NCBI RefSeq assembly: GCF_026343335.1
Contig: NZ_JAPELX010000001.1
Coordinates: 5,394,001-5,458,000 of the forward strand
From: Streptomyces sp. NBC_00078
GTDB taxonomy: Bacteria > Actinomycetota > Actinomycetes > Streptomycetales > Streptomycetaceae
Length of the DNA: 64,000 nt
Direction of reading: 5' to 3'
Part shown: piece by piece, positions 24,445-32,748 of the stretch
Layout of the letters: each line of letters begins with the position of its first letter
How positions within the stretch are numbered: the stretch's first letter is position 1
The notes under the pieces: model-generated
Seen by the model: only the letters and a program-made list of their open reading frames with translations
Database searches by the model: none
What the model was told of the DNA's origin: nothing
Position numbers and translations under genes: made by a program

Positions 24445-24735
24445 ATGGCAGCAGACAGAGACGATTCGCCGATCGATCCCCACAAGATCGCCTACGTCTA
24501 TATGCAGGTGGCCGACCACATCGCTGCCCGAATTGCTTCGGGTGAGCTGAGGCCGGGAGCGCGACTGGCAGGCGAGCGCGATATGGGTGCGGAGTACGGA
24601 GTCGCGTACCTCACCGCCCGCCGCGCGGTCCGTGAACTCCGCGAACGCGGCCTCGTAGTCACCCTCCCGGCCAAGGGCACCTTCGTTGCCTACCCCGATG
24701 AAGCTGCCGAGCCGGCAGGCGACGGCCAGGACTAG
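24445..24735 (+). CDS. GntR-family transcriptional regulator (short form)
   Basis: 96 aa from ATG 24445 (MAADRDDSPIDP). It is essentially only the GntR winged helix: YMQVADHIAARIASGELRPGARLAGERDMGAEYGV (two runs, about residues 16-50), then LTARRAVRELRERGLVVTLPAKGTFVA. There is no effector-binding domain, as in many plasmid- or mobile-element-linked Streptomyces regulators. Divergent from the CxxC pair, which it probably controls through the inverted repeat at 24364-24403. Confidence 0.8.
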   Translation: MAADRDDSPIDPHKIAYVYMQVADHIAARIASGELRPGARLAGERDMGAEYGVAYLTARRAVRELRERGLVVTLPAKGTFVAYPDEAAEPAGDGQD

Positions 24736-24854
24736 CGTCGCCGTCTGAACCTCGCGAGAGCTGCAGCCCCACGGGCTGTGGCGGGACGCATCGACGTGCG
24801 CTCCCGTGGGGTCGGCTATCCGATCTGATTGCCCTCCCTTTGCTGTGACGTGAC

Positions 24855-25216
24855 GCTTCGGCCTGCCCGATGCTCTGGCTGTGCCGGGGCATGAGTCGGC
24901 CGTCAGGTGGTGGCCGTAACGTGCCTGAACCTCGTTCCGAAGACGGTAAATGACGCTGCCCGTGGCCAGGTCCGATCGATGTGCAGGATGTGGCGGCGGG
25001 AGAGGCGGGCGAGGTGGGCCGAAGAGTGATAGAGCCGCAGGCGCATCGGTCCCGGCTAGCCGTCTGGGAGGCAGTCTTGGGTGTGCACGCTGAACAGCCG
25101 CAGCCAGGTGTCGAGGAGCGCGCCCCCGCAGGCCTCGGCGAGTCGGGCGGCCGGTGTGTGGACGAACAAGGCGTACCCACCTGCCGGCACGAGTGCTGTG
25201 GTCACGGCAGCCACGA
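24855..25216. repeat. Direct repeat, copy 1
   Basis: About 360 bases almost identical to 33156-33517 (constant offset 8301). On the minus strand it carries the decayed relative of the gene at 18447 and downstream sequence with no intact frame. Boundaries are abrupt, at GCTTCGG on the left and around CAGCCA on the right. Confidence 0.7.
25056..25216 (-). pseudogene. Truncated relative of the 18447 exported protein, copy 1
   Basis: The minus strand reads GGYALFVHTPAARLAEACGGALLDTWLRLF before a stop at 25056, matching the signal-anchor and start of the mature part of the 18447 protein (AWFTHTPAARLGKACGGAL). The start codon is replaced by the hairpin 25221-25276 and the rest of the gene is absent. 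Confidence 0.6.
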
Positions 25217-25220
25217 CTGA

Positions 25221-25276
25221 CTGAGGTTTTTCAGCGCTGCCGTCCTCGCTCTGGAGCGGCAGCGCTGAAACCTCAG
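25221..25276. terminator. Long inverted repeat, strong hairpin
   Basis: CTGAGGTTTTTCAGCGCTGCC pairs with GGCAGCGCTGAAACCTCAG (about 20-base arms, two extra T in the left arm) around a 15-base loop. It could be a two-way terminator or the trace of a small mobile element. Confidence 0.55.
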
Positions 25277-25359
25277 TGACCCGGCCGGGATGTCGCCTGT
25301 CTGCGCTCGGTGGTCACTGCGCGCAAGGTCAGGCACGTCGCATCCGTTTGCTACGGGCT

Positions 25360-25391
25360 GTGGGCGGCCCCGGACCTCTGGGGGCGCCCAC
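25360..25391 (-). terminator. Terminator hairpin of L3-S3
   Basis: GTGGGCG-GCCCC pairs with GGGGGCGCCCAC around GGACCTCT, 18 bases after the S3 stop codon. Confidence 0.55.
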
Positions 25392-25408
25392 ATGGGCCGT
25401 CCGCAGCG

Positions 25409-26494
25409 TCAGCGGTTGACGGCCTGGATTTCCTGGACGGTGATGTCCTGCGTGGTCCCGAAATTGCCGTCCGGCAGGTCGCCACCCGCGCCGCCGGTTC
25501 CGGTCCAGTTGACCTGCCAGGTGATGGTCGCCTTGAGCTTGAACGTGCCGTCGCCTGAGGAGCGAAGGTACTTGAGGCCGCACGGCGGGGTCTGGTGGGC
25601 CTTGCCCCTGGCGTAGGGCTCGCCGATGGAGCCGTCGGCGTTGATGGTGCATCCGCCGGAGGCCGGGTAGGTCTGGGCGTCGCTCGTGCCCGGTTCCAGC
25701 TTGAGGGACACCGGCTTGGCGGTGGTCGTGGCCTGGATGTCGAAGCCGGGGACGTTGATGGCGGCCGTGGCTTTGACCTCGCCAAAGACGGCCTTGTCGA
25801 GCCATGCCCAGGTCGGCAGGTTCACCTTGGTGACGGCCTTGGGGGCGAGGGTGACTTTGGTGTCGGGCAGTTCGATGTGCTGGTAGGCGAGGGCGGCGAG
25901 TATCTCCGGCGTGATGGCCTCTTTGTACTGGGGTGGCGGCGCCTCGCCGTTGTCGACCCAGAAGGGGATGTCGCTGCACGAGTTCCGCTTCAGGATGTCG
26001 GGCTCGCTGGGATTTTCGACGGCGGCCCAGAACATCCCCTTGCCGTCCTTGTCGACGTTGTAGTCCTTGTAGCCGGGGGTGTCGGTCCAGCCGTAGTCGT
26101 CCTCGTAGTGGCGCTGGAGTTCGCCGAGCGCTGCGCCCGCGGTACCGCCCATACCGGGCGTGTTCATTTGGCTCTCGATGCCCTTGGACATCTTCTTCTT
26201 GAAGTCCTTGGCGCCGAGGTACGGGGCGTACCAGCAGGGCGGTGGCGTCCAGTTGACATCGGAGGATGCCATGTTGCCGGTGCTGCCGTTCTTGGCGACG
26301 GAGCCGGAGTACTGGATTTTGGCGGCGGCGTAGATGCCGGTGCCGTCGCCGCCGCCCGCTTCTTTCGTTCCGCCACCCTTGCCTGTATCGACTGGTTCCG
26401 CCGCAGCGTTGGGCGCCGCGAGAGTGAGCGTGCTGATCGCGAGGATCAGAGCAGCCGTGCTGGTGTTGAGGACCGTACGCCGTGATCCGTTCAC
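25409..26494 (-). CDS. Secreted partner protein S3 of the L/S array
   Basis: 361 aa from GTG 26494, overlapping the L3 stop as GTGA. Signal peptide (TSTAALILAISTLTLAAPNAAA), Gly/Lys linker, VNWTPPPCWYAP, then a variable domain longer than in S1/S2 (GMGGTAGAALGELQRHYEDD, GKGMFWAAVENPS), LPTWAWLDKAVFGEVKA and the conserved C-terminus with TPPCGLKYLRSSGDG and EIQAVNR. It is the most divergent intact member in this half of the window. Confidence 0.6.
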   Translation of the reverse strand: MNGSRRTVLNTSTAALILAISTLTLAAPNAAAEPVDTGKGGGTKEAGGGDGTGIYAAAKIQYSGSVAKNGSTGNMASSDVNWTPPPCWYAPYLGAKDFKKKMSKGIESQMNTPGMGGTAGAALGELQRHYEDDYGWTDTPGYKDYNVDKDGKGMFWAAVENPSEPDILKRNSCSDIPFWVDNGEAPPPQYKEAITPEILAALAYQHIELPDTKVTLAPKAVTKVNLPTWAWLDKAVFGEVKATAAINVPGFDIQATTTAKPVSLKLEPGTSDAQTYPASGGCTINADGSIGEPYARGKAHQTPPCGLKYLRSSGDGTFKLKATITWQVNWTGTGGAGGDLPDGNFGTTQDITVQEIQAVNR

Positions 26495-27162
26495 TGGCAC
26501 TGCTTCGCCTTCGTCTCGACGAACACCTTCGATGCCTGCCACAGCGCCTCGCTGGTGGGCACCTTGACCATGACGATCTTGTAGTAGTTGAAGTCCTTGA
26601 TGCTGGGCTTGGTCTTGACGACCTTGCCCGTTTTGATCTCTTTCCCGTAGAACTTTCCGGTGTCCGCGCAGAACGCGACCTCGACGGAGTTGCCGCTTGG
26701 GGCGGACCGTGTGGTGGCGTTGTAGTGACGGCGGGTGCCGGTGGCGGTCCAGCCGCCCTTGATCCATTCGTTGATCTGCACCTCGGCGTAGTGGAGCCCT
26801 TCGCCGGTGGCGTAGGCGGTCAAGGCCGCGTTCTTCGTTGTGCGCTTGTCGACGCCCTGGTAAATGGCGCGGAGGAAGTTGGCGGTGTCGTCCATCGCCG
26901 CCGCCTCGTTCTTGTCCTTCGGCTTCTTCCAGTCGAAGACCAGGTTCGTGTCCTTGGGCAGGGACACGTCCACGCCGTCGGGCTTGTCCTCTGCTGGTGC
27001 CCCCGGCGATTCTGCCGACTCTTTCGGCGTCTGCGAGCCCTGGTCCGCTCCCGCGATCTTGTCGTTGTTGCTGGATTTGTCGTCCCCGCTCCCGCATGCC
27101 GTCAGCAGGAGGGCTGCGGTCGCGGCTAGCGCGACGGCGGCGGGCAATGTGCGGCGCTTCAC
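26491..27162 (-). CDS. Lipoprotein L3 of the L/S array
   Basis: 223 aa from GTG 27162 (GGGGAG upstream). Signal peptide with LLLTAC lipobox and the shared GSGDDKSSNNDKIAGAD linker. The mature domain (LVFDWKKPKDKNEAAAMDD, then INEWIKGGWTATGTRRHYNA, VAFCADTGKFYGKEIKTGKV, KAKQCQ) is closer to L6/L7 than to L1/L2, showing the shared signal sequence on a different mature domain. NTF2-like layout inferred. Confidence 0.6.
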   Translation of the reverse strand: MKRRTLPAAVALAATAALLLTACGSGDDKSSNNDKIAGADQGSQTPKESAESPGAPAEDKPDGVDVSLPKDTNLVFDWKKPKDKNEAAAMDDTANFLRAIYQGVDKRTTKNAALTAYATGEGLHYAEVQINEWIKGGWTATGTRRHYNATTRSAPSGNSVEVAFCADTGKFYGKEIKTGKVVKTKPSIKDFNYYKIVMVKVPTSEALWQASKVFVETKAKQCQ

Positions 27163-27500
27163 TGTGGACTCCCCGTGAGACTGAAGTTCGGCAAGAGCAC
27201 AAACGGTATCGGCGGGGTTCCTGATTTCGCCAGCGCGAACTTCCCTGCGAACCGGGGCAATTATGGACGCAGCGGCCCGCTCCGGGGTGTGGGATGTGTG
27301 TCGATCGTGCTCAACGGGAGGCGGCTCCGGACGCGTTGGGTGTGACGCGCCCGGAGCCGTTGGTGCTGGGTATTTGAGTTCGCTATCGCGGCATGCTGCA
27401 CCTGGGGCAGGCGCACGGCGGATACGCCGACGTACGCGGCACCTGTTCGGCCCGTCCGCAGGTCAGGATCTCGCCCCGTCCGCTGTCGGCGGTCACGGTG
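27163..27500. repeat. Spacer repeat R3, identical over 337 bp to R5
   Basis: 27164-27500 reads identical to 38641-38977. It contains the L3 upstream region, the hairpin 27322-27359 and the start of the CxxC remnant. Exact identity between copies 11.5 kb apart means a recent copying or gene-conversion event. Confidence 0.75.
27322..27359 (-). terminator. Spacer hairpin R3
   Basis: CGGCTCCGGACGCG / CGCGCCCGGAGCCG with a 10-base loop; one A-C mismatch. Downstream of the CxxC remnant. Confidence 0.55.
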
Positions 27501-27592
27501 CGACCATTGAGGCCTGGGACTCGTGGATCGAGGCCGGTTTGTCCGTGATGAGCTGATAGCGGGCGCACATCCGTAGGACGAGGTGTGTCATC
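27383..27592 (-). pseudogene. Decayed CxxC gene copy
   Basis: From ATG 27592 the frame reads MTHLVLRMCARYQLITDKP and stops early; the second CxxC of the first ribbon is mutated (CARY). The C-terminal part (VTADSGRGEILTC through CACPRCSMPR) continues in another frame to 27383. Frameshift plus an internal deletion compared with 23633-23986. Confidence 0.65.
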
Positions 27593-27694
27593 GGGCGGAT
27601 CCGCGCCGGTGCCCGCACGCCGTGGATGCGCTTCGGGCGGGCCTGCATCAAAAGACGTTACTCACGTCCCGGTTGGGAGGGGGCGATCCAGTCC

Positions 27695-28324
27695 TCAGCT
27701 CGGGAGCTTGGAGGGGAGGTCGCACTCTGCATCCTTGTGGGCCTGGCGGGCGAAGGACGTTGCCAGGTCGATGAGAGTCTGACGTGCTTCCTTGTCCGAG
27801 GCTTCGAGTGGTTTCAGGGCGAGGGCGAACACAGTCATGTTCCAAGGCTGCTTGCTTGTCTTCTCGTGGGCGTAGCAGGGGACCCAGATCGCGGCCACCT
27901 CCGCGTTGGAGACGCCCTTGAGGCCGGCGTTGAAGTAGGAGATCTTGCCTCCGTCGTTCCGAGGGGTCTCACTCTTGGCCCACTGCTGCCAGGGCCTGGC
28001 AGAGCTCATTTCGGCCGTCAGAGAGAAGAGAGCTTTGTCATCGTCTCCTATCGCGAAGCAGGTGCTTCTGAATTCCCAGTCTCGTTCCGGCCTCCAGGTA
28101 CCCTCGAAGTCGTACTTGGAGGACCGATGCAGTGTGGAGTTGAATACCTTGGCGACCTTTTGTCGGTCGGGTACGTGCTGGCAAATTTCATCGGCCTCGA
28201 TATGCTGACGCTTCTCGAAGGCTCCGAGGAGGTAGGCGATGAGTACAGCGATGGCGCCAGCTGCGACCGCAGCTCCAAAAACGAGGGATTTCCGGACGCG
28301 CCTTCTTTTGGTCGGTTCCGTCAA
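27695..28324 (-). CDS. Membrane-anchored protein of the large-effector module
   Basis: 209 aa. Basic N-tail (TKRRRVRKS), a single membrane segment (about 15-35, LVFGAAVAAGAIAVLIAYLLG), then an outside domain with cysteines at EICQHV, RSTCFAIG, VPCYAHE and AECDLP, enough for two disulphides. It resembles the alternation of helix, strand and final helix in exported domains of unknown function. Directly downstream of the 661 aa effector, the same place as the lipoproteins after the 605 aa effector. Possible immunity or anchoring role. Confidence 0.5.
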   Translation of the reverse strand: MTEPTKRRRVRKSLVFGAAVAAGAIAVLIAYLLGAFEKRQHIEADEICQHVPDRQKVAKVFNSTLHRSSKYDFEGTWRPERDWEFRSTCFAIGDDDKALFSLTAEMSSARPWQQWAKSETPRNDGGKISYFNAGLKGVSNAEVAAIWVPCYAHEKTSKQPWNMTVFALALKPLEASDKEARQTLIDLATSFARQAHKDAECDLPSKLPS

Positions 28325-28361
28325 GGTCGATCACCTAATCGTTGTTGAATTGGCTTGAGGG

Positions 28362-30347
28362 CTACTCGGCAGCACTGCTGTTTCTTATAAGTTCACCAGC
28401 GTCGTTGAAACCCTTGCCGGCTTCGTCGCCGGCCCTGGACGCGGCAGCATCGTCACCAGTGGCAGCCTTGACGGAATTCTGGGTCGTAAGGATCGCTGAC
28501 TGCTCGTTCTGATCCGCGTTCTTTACGTTTTGATAGACCTGCTGTTTCTCTTCCGATCCGTCGCCGTCGAAGCCGTCGAGAATGCCACTGAAGATCTCGC
28601 CCGCGGCCGTACCCGCCAAGCCGCCCGCGTAGACCCCTGCTGGGCCGGTGAACGGCGCCATCGCAATGGATGTGGCGCTGCCGACCAAGGAGCCGCCCCA
28701 CAGGCTTGCGTGTTCCTTCCAGGCGCCGTCTCGGGCGTTCGCATCAGCGTCGTTCTTGTCGGCCTGGAAGTGTTGGCCGTCACCGATGACTCCCTGGAAT
28801 AGGCCGGTCTCATAGGCGATTTTGTCGATGGTGACATCGGTCGGCTGCGGGTAGGCATCGGGATGCTTCGCCTGCGCCTCCATCAATGCCGCAGCGTATA
28901 CGTGTTGCGAGACCATGAGCCGCTCATATCCTTCTTCGTTGCGGGACACGGCATGCAGGAATCGCAGGGCGTCTACCCTCTCAATCTTGGCTGTGGCCCC
29001 AGAAGTCGGATACAGTTTGTCCCTGTACTTGACGTCTGCATCCAGGCTTCGTTGCAGATCCGGCATGTATTCGGCCGAAATATTAGCGAAACTGTCCGAC
29101 AGGAACTCGTGATCCCGCAGACGGTCCTGGTCCTCGGACACCGACTTCACGAGGGCGCTGAACAGGCCAGCTTGTTCCTTCGAGTGCTTGATGTCTTCCG
29201 CGGTGGCCTGCTCGCCGGGCCGGTGCCCGGTGGTGGCCGCCTCCAGGGCGTGGCCCATCGAGTTGAGGCCGGTGACGCTCTCCTTGCCCGGCATGCTGTC
29301 GTTCGGCCACTTGCGCTCTTCGAAGAGGTATTTGAAGTTCGTCTCCGCCTTGCCGTCGTCGCCCTTCTGCTTGGCGGTGAAGAAGTTGGTCGCCGCGTCG
29401 GGGCTGTTGGCGAGGGCCTTCATGTAGCCGGTGAGCGGGTCGTTGCCCTCGTCGTTGCCCAGGTGGTTGACCGTGCTCGTGGTTCCCCAGCCTGAACTGT
29501 AGGGCTGGCCGGCATTCTCCAGGATGCGCCGGTCTTCCTTGACGAGTGCCGTTCCGTAGTCCTCAAGGAACTTGTCGTCGTAGTCGCCGTAGCGCATGAG
29601 GTTGCTCATGACGATGAAGCCTTCGGGGCCGCCCGAGTCGCCGTAGGGGGGAGCACCCTTTTCACCGACCGGCTGATCACCGATCGCGACCATGTCCTTC
29701 TTCCACTTCTTCATGGTCGGCGAGTCGGAGTTGGTGGCAGCGGCCACGGTGAGGCTCAGGTTCTTCTGCATATCGTCGAGCTTGTCGGCACGAGCGAAGT
29801 CGGAGGTCTCGCCGTAACCGGCAGGCTTGTCGAGGTTGCTCATCTTCTCCCAGAGCTGCAGCGTCTTCTTCGCTCCGAGAGCCCCTACGACCTTCTCGGC
29901 GAAGGGGTATTCGTCGTAGTTCTGGGCAAAGAGTTCGTTCAGCTCGTCGAACTCTTCAGGGCTCAGGTCCTCTGGATCCTTCTTCGCAAGCTCGGTGGCA
30001 CGCTTGGCGGCCTTGGCCGCGGCGGCGTTGGCGGCCCGGCTCACGGCGGCCTCGTTGATCTGGACCATGCCTTTGACGCCGGGGTACGGGTCGTTGTCCA
30101 TTTTCATGGCCAGGTGGTAACGGCGCTTCAACATGGGCAGTTCGTCCTGCGCCCAGGACGCCACGTGCAGGACATCGGCGAACTCCTTGGTGCCGATGCC
30201 GTAGTAGGCGAGCTGCGTCTTGTAGTAGGAGGCCCGGTCCTGAAGCGTCGACTGGTCCCGCCGTACGGAGTCGATCGTGCCGTTGAGCTTGTCCGGGTCT
30301 ATCCCCGAGAAGACTCCGCCGCTGCTTCCCCTGTCGTCCGGGCGCAT
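28362..30347 (-). CDS. Large (661 aa) putative type VII effector
   Basis: ATG 30347 (MRPDDRGSSGGVFSGIDPDKL). The opening matches the 605 aa protein at 50964 (MRPDDGG, then GINPDRL), including WAQDELPMLKRRYHLAM against WAHDQLPMLRRRHSLAM at about 65-85, a WXG-type helical hairpin. Then come about 450 residues of helices rich in Asp/Lys, a glycine/alanine hydrophobic stretch (GVYAGGLAGTAAGEIFSGIL, near 580) and a polar tail. No catalytic motif. It forms a module with the W[VI]G protein upstream and the anchored protein downstream. Confidence 0.6.
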   Translation of the reverse strand: MRPDDRGSSGGVFSGIDPDKLNGTIDSVRRDQSTLQDRASYYKTQLAYYGIGTKEFADVLHVASWAQDELPMLKRRYHLAMKMDNDPYPGVKGMVQINEAAVSRAANAAAAKAAKRATELAKKDPEDLSPEEFDELNELFAQNYDEYPFAEKVVGALGAKKTLQLWEKMSNLDKPAGYGETSDFARADKLDDMQKNLSLTVAAATNSDSPTMKKWKKDMVAIGDQPVGEKGAPPYGDSGGPEGFIVMSNLMRYGDYDDKFLEDYGTALVKEDRRILENAGQPYSSGWGTTSTVNHLGNDEGNDPLTGYMKALANSPDAATNFFTAKQKGDDGKAETNFKYLFEERKWPNDSMPGKESVTGLNSMGHALEAATTGHRPGEQATAEDIKHSKEQAGLFSALVKSVSEDQDRLRDHEFLSDSFANISAEYMPDLQRSLDADVKYRDKLYPTSGATAKIERVDALRFLHAVSRNEEGYERLMVSQHVYAAALMEAQAKHPDAYPQPTDVTIDKIAYETGLFQGVIGDGQHFQADKNDADANARDGAWKEHASLWGGSLVGSATSIAMAPFTGPAGVYAGGLAGTAAGEIFSGILDGFDGDGSEEKQQVYQNVKNADQNEQSAILTTQNSVKAATGDDAAASRAGDEAGKGFNDAGELIRNSSAAE

Positions 30348-30401
30348 CCCGTTCCCCGTTTCCCTCTGTCGCTGTCAGATCTGCTGTTGCGCTTGGAGCG
30401 A

Positions 30402-30743
30402 TCAGTACATACGTCTGTTGCGGTTCATGGAGTTGGCTTCCTCCTGCGTGACCTTCTCCGGCATGCTGTCGATTTCGCGCTGAATGTCTGCGAGCACCGT
30501 GGTGATCCGGGTGTGCACCGTCTTGCGGTGGCCGACTGCGTCGTTGTGCCACTTGTCAGCATTCTTGCCGACCCAGGACTTCGACGAGTCCCGGCCCCCT
30601 TTGCCGATGTCTCCAGCTGCCCTCTTGAAGGCGTCGACGAAGTCGCCCCGCTCCTTCTCGAGTTGTTGCTTCAGTTTCTGCAGTCTTTCCCGCTCTGGGT
30701 TGTCCACCTTTGGCTTGTCGCCGTCGGTTGCTATGTCTCTCAC
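30402..30743 (-). CDS. WXG100-like small protein, W[VI]G subtype
   Basis: 113 aa if started at GTG 30743; the binding site is not convincing, so the start may differ. Long charged helix, SWVGKNADKWHNDAVGHRK around 52-68, second helix ending NRNRRMY. It matches the small proteins at 6827 and 53424 in the turn and in the position next to a 600-660 aa effector. Predicted ESX partner. Confidence 0.6.
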   Translation of the reverse strand: MRDIATDGDKPKVDNPERERLQKLKQQLEKERGDFVDAFKRAAGDIGKGGRDSSKSWVGKNADKWHNDAVGHRKTVHTRITTVLADIQREIDSMPEKVTQEEANSMNRNRRMY

Positions 30744-30789
30744 TCCTGTAACCGGGTGGCGCCTCGTGTCTTCGAGGTGCAGGACACTC

Positions 30790-30838
30790 ACCGCGGATTC
30801 CGGTCCTTCGGGCGGCCGGTGGACTCGGACTCCGCGGT
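30790..30838 (-). terminator. Terminator hairpin of L4-S4
   Basis: ACCGCGGATTCCGGTCC pairs imperfectly with GGACTCGGACTCCGCGGT; 15 bases after the S4 stop codon. Confidence 0.5.
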
Positions 30839-30852
30839 TCGCGCGCGTTTGA

Positions 30853-31884
30853 TCAGCGGTTGACGGCTTGGATTTCCTGGACGGTGACGTCCTGGGTGGC
30901 GCCGAAGGTGCCGTCGGGCAGGTCGCCGCCCGGGACGCCGGTACCAGTCCAGTGGATCTTCCAGGTGATGGTGGCCTTGAGGGGGTAGGTGCCGTTGCCC
31001 GAGGAGCGCAGGTATTCCACGCCGCACGGCGGGGTGTCATGTGCCTTGCCCTTGGCGTAGGGCTCGCCGATATGGCCGTTGTTGATCTGGCAGACGCCGG
31101 AGGCGGGGTAGGTCTGGGCATCGGTGGTGCCCGGCTCGATTTTCAGGGAGACCGGTTCAGCGGTGGTCGTTGCGGAGATGCCGAGGGCCGGGACGGAGGC
31201 GGTGACGGAGACCGGTTTGAACGCGGCGCCGTCCAGCCAGGCCCAGGTCGGCAGGTTGACCTTGGTCGTGCCCGCCGGGGCGAGGGTCACCTTGGTGCCG
31301 GGGACGCGGATCTCGTTGTACGCGAGTTCGGCGAGGATCTTCGGGGTCACGGCGTTGTCGATGTCGGCTGGTGGGGGATCGCCGTTGTCCACCCAGAAGA
31401 TGGGCTTGGTGCACTTGTCCCAGCCGGGCGGGAAGCTCTCGTTGACGTACGAGTCCCACCAGTAGCCTTTGCCGGTCTTGTCCTTGTTGAAGTCTTTGTA
31501 CGTGCCGGGGGCTTCGCCGCCCTTCTCGTACTTGTTGCGTTGCTCCAGGTCCCATTGAGACCCGGTCGACTCGGCGTTCCAGATCGGTTCGAGGGTTGCC
31601 TTGAGCTGTGCGGGCGTGTACTTCGGGGCGTACCAGCAGGCCGGTGGGGTCCAGGAGGTGGAGGTGACGGGGCCGGCGGAGGTGCCGGTGCCGTTCTTGG
31701 AGCGGTCGAAGACGATGACGCCGGCCGAGAGAGTCCCGTCGTCGCCTGCGTTGCCATACTGCTTGGTCTGACCGTTGCTGCCGTGCTTGCCGCGCTCGGC
31801 GAAGGCCACATGGGTTACGAAGACGGGAACGCTCGCAAGGGCTACGACCGTTGCGATCCTCGCCAACTTCCTTACGGCTGGCAC
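30853..31884 (-). CDS. Secreted partner protein S4 of the L/S array
   Basis: 343 aa from GTG 31884, overlapping the end of L4 by 13 bases. Signal peptide (VVALASVPVFVTHVAFA), a short Gly/Asn linker, WTPPACWYAP, KGYWWDSYVNESFPPGW, then the C-terminal two thirds nearly identical to S2 and ending EIQAVNR. An insertion-like segment (EQRNKYEKGGEAPGTYKD) replaces the shorter loop of S2. The stretch coding for about residues 55-150 is almost identical to the broken S5 at 37487-37820. Confidence 0.6.
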   Translation of the reverse strand: MPAVRKLARIATVVALASVPVFVTHVAFAERGKHGSNGQTKQYGNAGDDGTLSAGVIVFDRSKNGTGTSAGPVTSTSWTPPACWYAPKYTPAQLKATLEPIWNAESTGSQWDLEQRNKYEKGGEAPGTYKDFNKDKTGKGYWWDSYVNESFPPGWDKCTKPIFWVDNGDPPPADIDNAVTPKILAELAYNEIRVPGTKVTLAPAGTTKVNLPTWAWLDGAAFKPVSVTASVPALGISATTTAEPVSLKIEPGTTDAQTYPASGVCQINNGHIGEPYAKGKAHDTPPCGVEYLRSSGNGTYPLKATITWKIHWTGTGVPGGDLPDGTFGATQDVTVQEIQAVNR

Positions 31885-32528
31885 GCTTTGTCTCCCCTGT
31901 TGGAAACGATGTTGCTGGTCTGCCAGACACCTTCGCCATTCCTGGTGAGTGAGGCGTGGTAGAGCACGTAGGCTTTTGCGGTCGTCGGTGTTTTGTCGAC
32001 CTTCTGGGTTTTCTTGTTCTTGATGAAGGACTTGCTCTCGTCGGAGCAGTAGGTGACATACGCCTTGTCAGCCCCGGCAAGAGTCACCTTGCGGTCGAAA
32101 TACCGGGTCTCACCGATCCACGTGTCAGCGTCATCGATGTACCCCTGCACGTACGTGATCGACGAGCTCAGGGCCTTGCCGGTGCTGTAGAAGCCGAGCG
32201 CCTTCGTGTCGGTGCTCCCGTTGAAGATCGCCTCATCCACAGAGTTGATGCTCAGGGCGCTGTCCGCAAGAACTGCGTCCTTCGTCGCGTCACCTGTCTT
32301 CTGATCTTCGAAGACGTTTTTGGCGAAGGATGGGAAGGTGATCTTTGGACGATCGGCCGCGTTGGAGGCCGAGACACTCGGTGAAGCCGACGTCGGGCTG
32401 CTGCCTGCGTCCGCTCCCGCGATCTTGTCGTTGTTGCTGGACTTGTCGTCCCCGCTCCCGCATGCCGTCAGCAGCAGGGCTGCGGTCGCGGCAAGCGCGG
32501 CGGCAGCGGGCAATGTGCGGCGCTTCAC
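31872..32528 (-). CDS. Lipoprotein L4 of the L/S array
   Basis: 218 aa from GTG 32528 (GGGGAG upstream). LLLTAC lipobox and shared linker (KIAGADAGSSPTSASPS). Mature domain: a helix containing DAVLADSALSINSVDEAI, then WIGETRYFDRKV, YVTYCSDESKSF and a C-terminal GDKACQP. Closest to L1 in the middle region (DAVLAD, CSDES). Coupled to S4. Confidence 0.6.
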   Translation of the reverse strand: MKRRTLPAAAALAATAALLLTACGSGDDKSSNNDKIAGADAGSSPTSASPSVSASNAADRPKITFPSFAKNVFEDQKTGDATKDAVLADSALSINSVDEAIFNGSTDTKALGFYSTGKALSSSITYVQGYIDDADTWIGETRYFDRKVTLAGADKAYVTYCSDESKSFIKNKKTQKVDKTPTTAKAYVLYHASLTRNGEGVWQTSNIVSNRGDKACQP

Positions 32529-32748
32529 TGTGGACTCCCCGTGGGACTGAAGTTTGGCAAGAGCATGAACGGTATCGGCGGGGTTCCTGGTTTCGCCAGA
32601 GCGAACTTCCCTGCGAACCTGGGCAATTATGGACGTAATGGGCTGGTCCGGGGTGTGGGATGTGTGTCGATCGTGTTCAACGGGCGACGGCTCCGGGCGC
32701 GTTGGGTGTGACGCGCTCGGAGCCGTTGGTGCTGGGTATTTGAGTTCG
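32529..32748. promoter_or_regulatory. Spacer repeat R4: upstream region of L4
   Basis: Same organisation as R2: L upstream segment with a TTCGCC-AG-AGCGAA element, then the hairpin at 32688-32725. No promoter boxes could be assigned with confidence. Confidence 0.5.
32688..32725 (-). terminator. Spacer hairpin R4
   Basis: CGGCTCCGGGCGCG and CGCGCTCGGAGCCG, one G-T type mismatch, 10-base loop; 24 bases beyond the stop of the second CxxC gene. Confidence 0.6.

Noticed and set aside
24659..25180. Minus-strand frame of 173 codons across the GntR end and the direct repeat
   Set aside because: Overlaps GntR coding sequence and a pseudogene; Pro/Ser/Arg-rich translation typical of a shadow frame.
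25409..27202. One 597-residue protein covering S3 and L3
   Set aside because: Same reasoning as for S1/L1: the upstream part is the wrong frame of the L3 lipoprotein.
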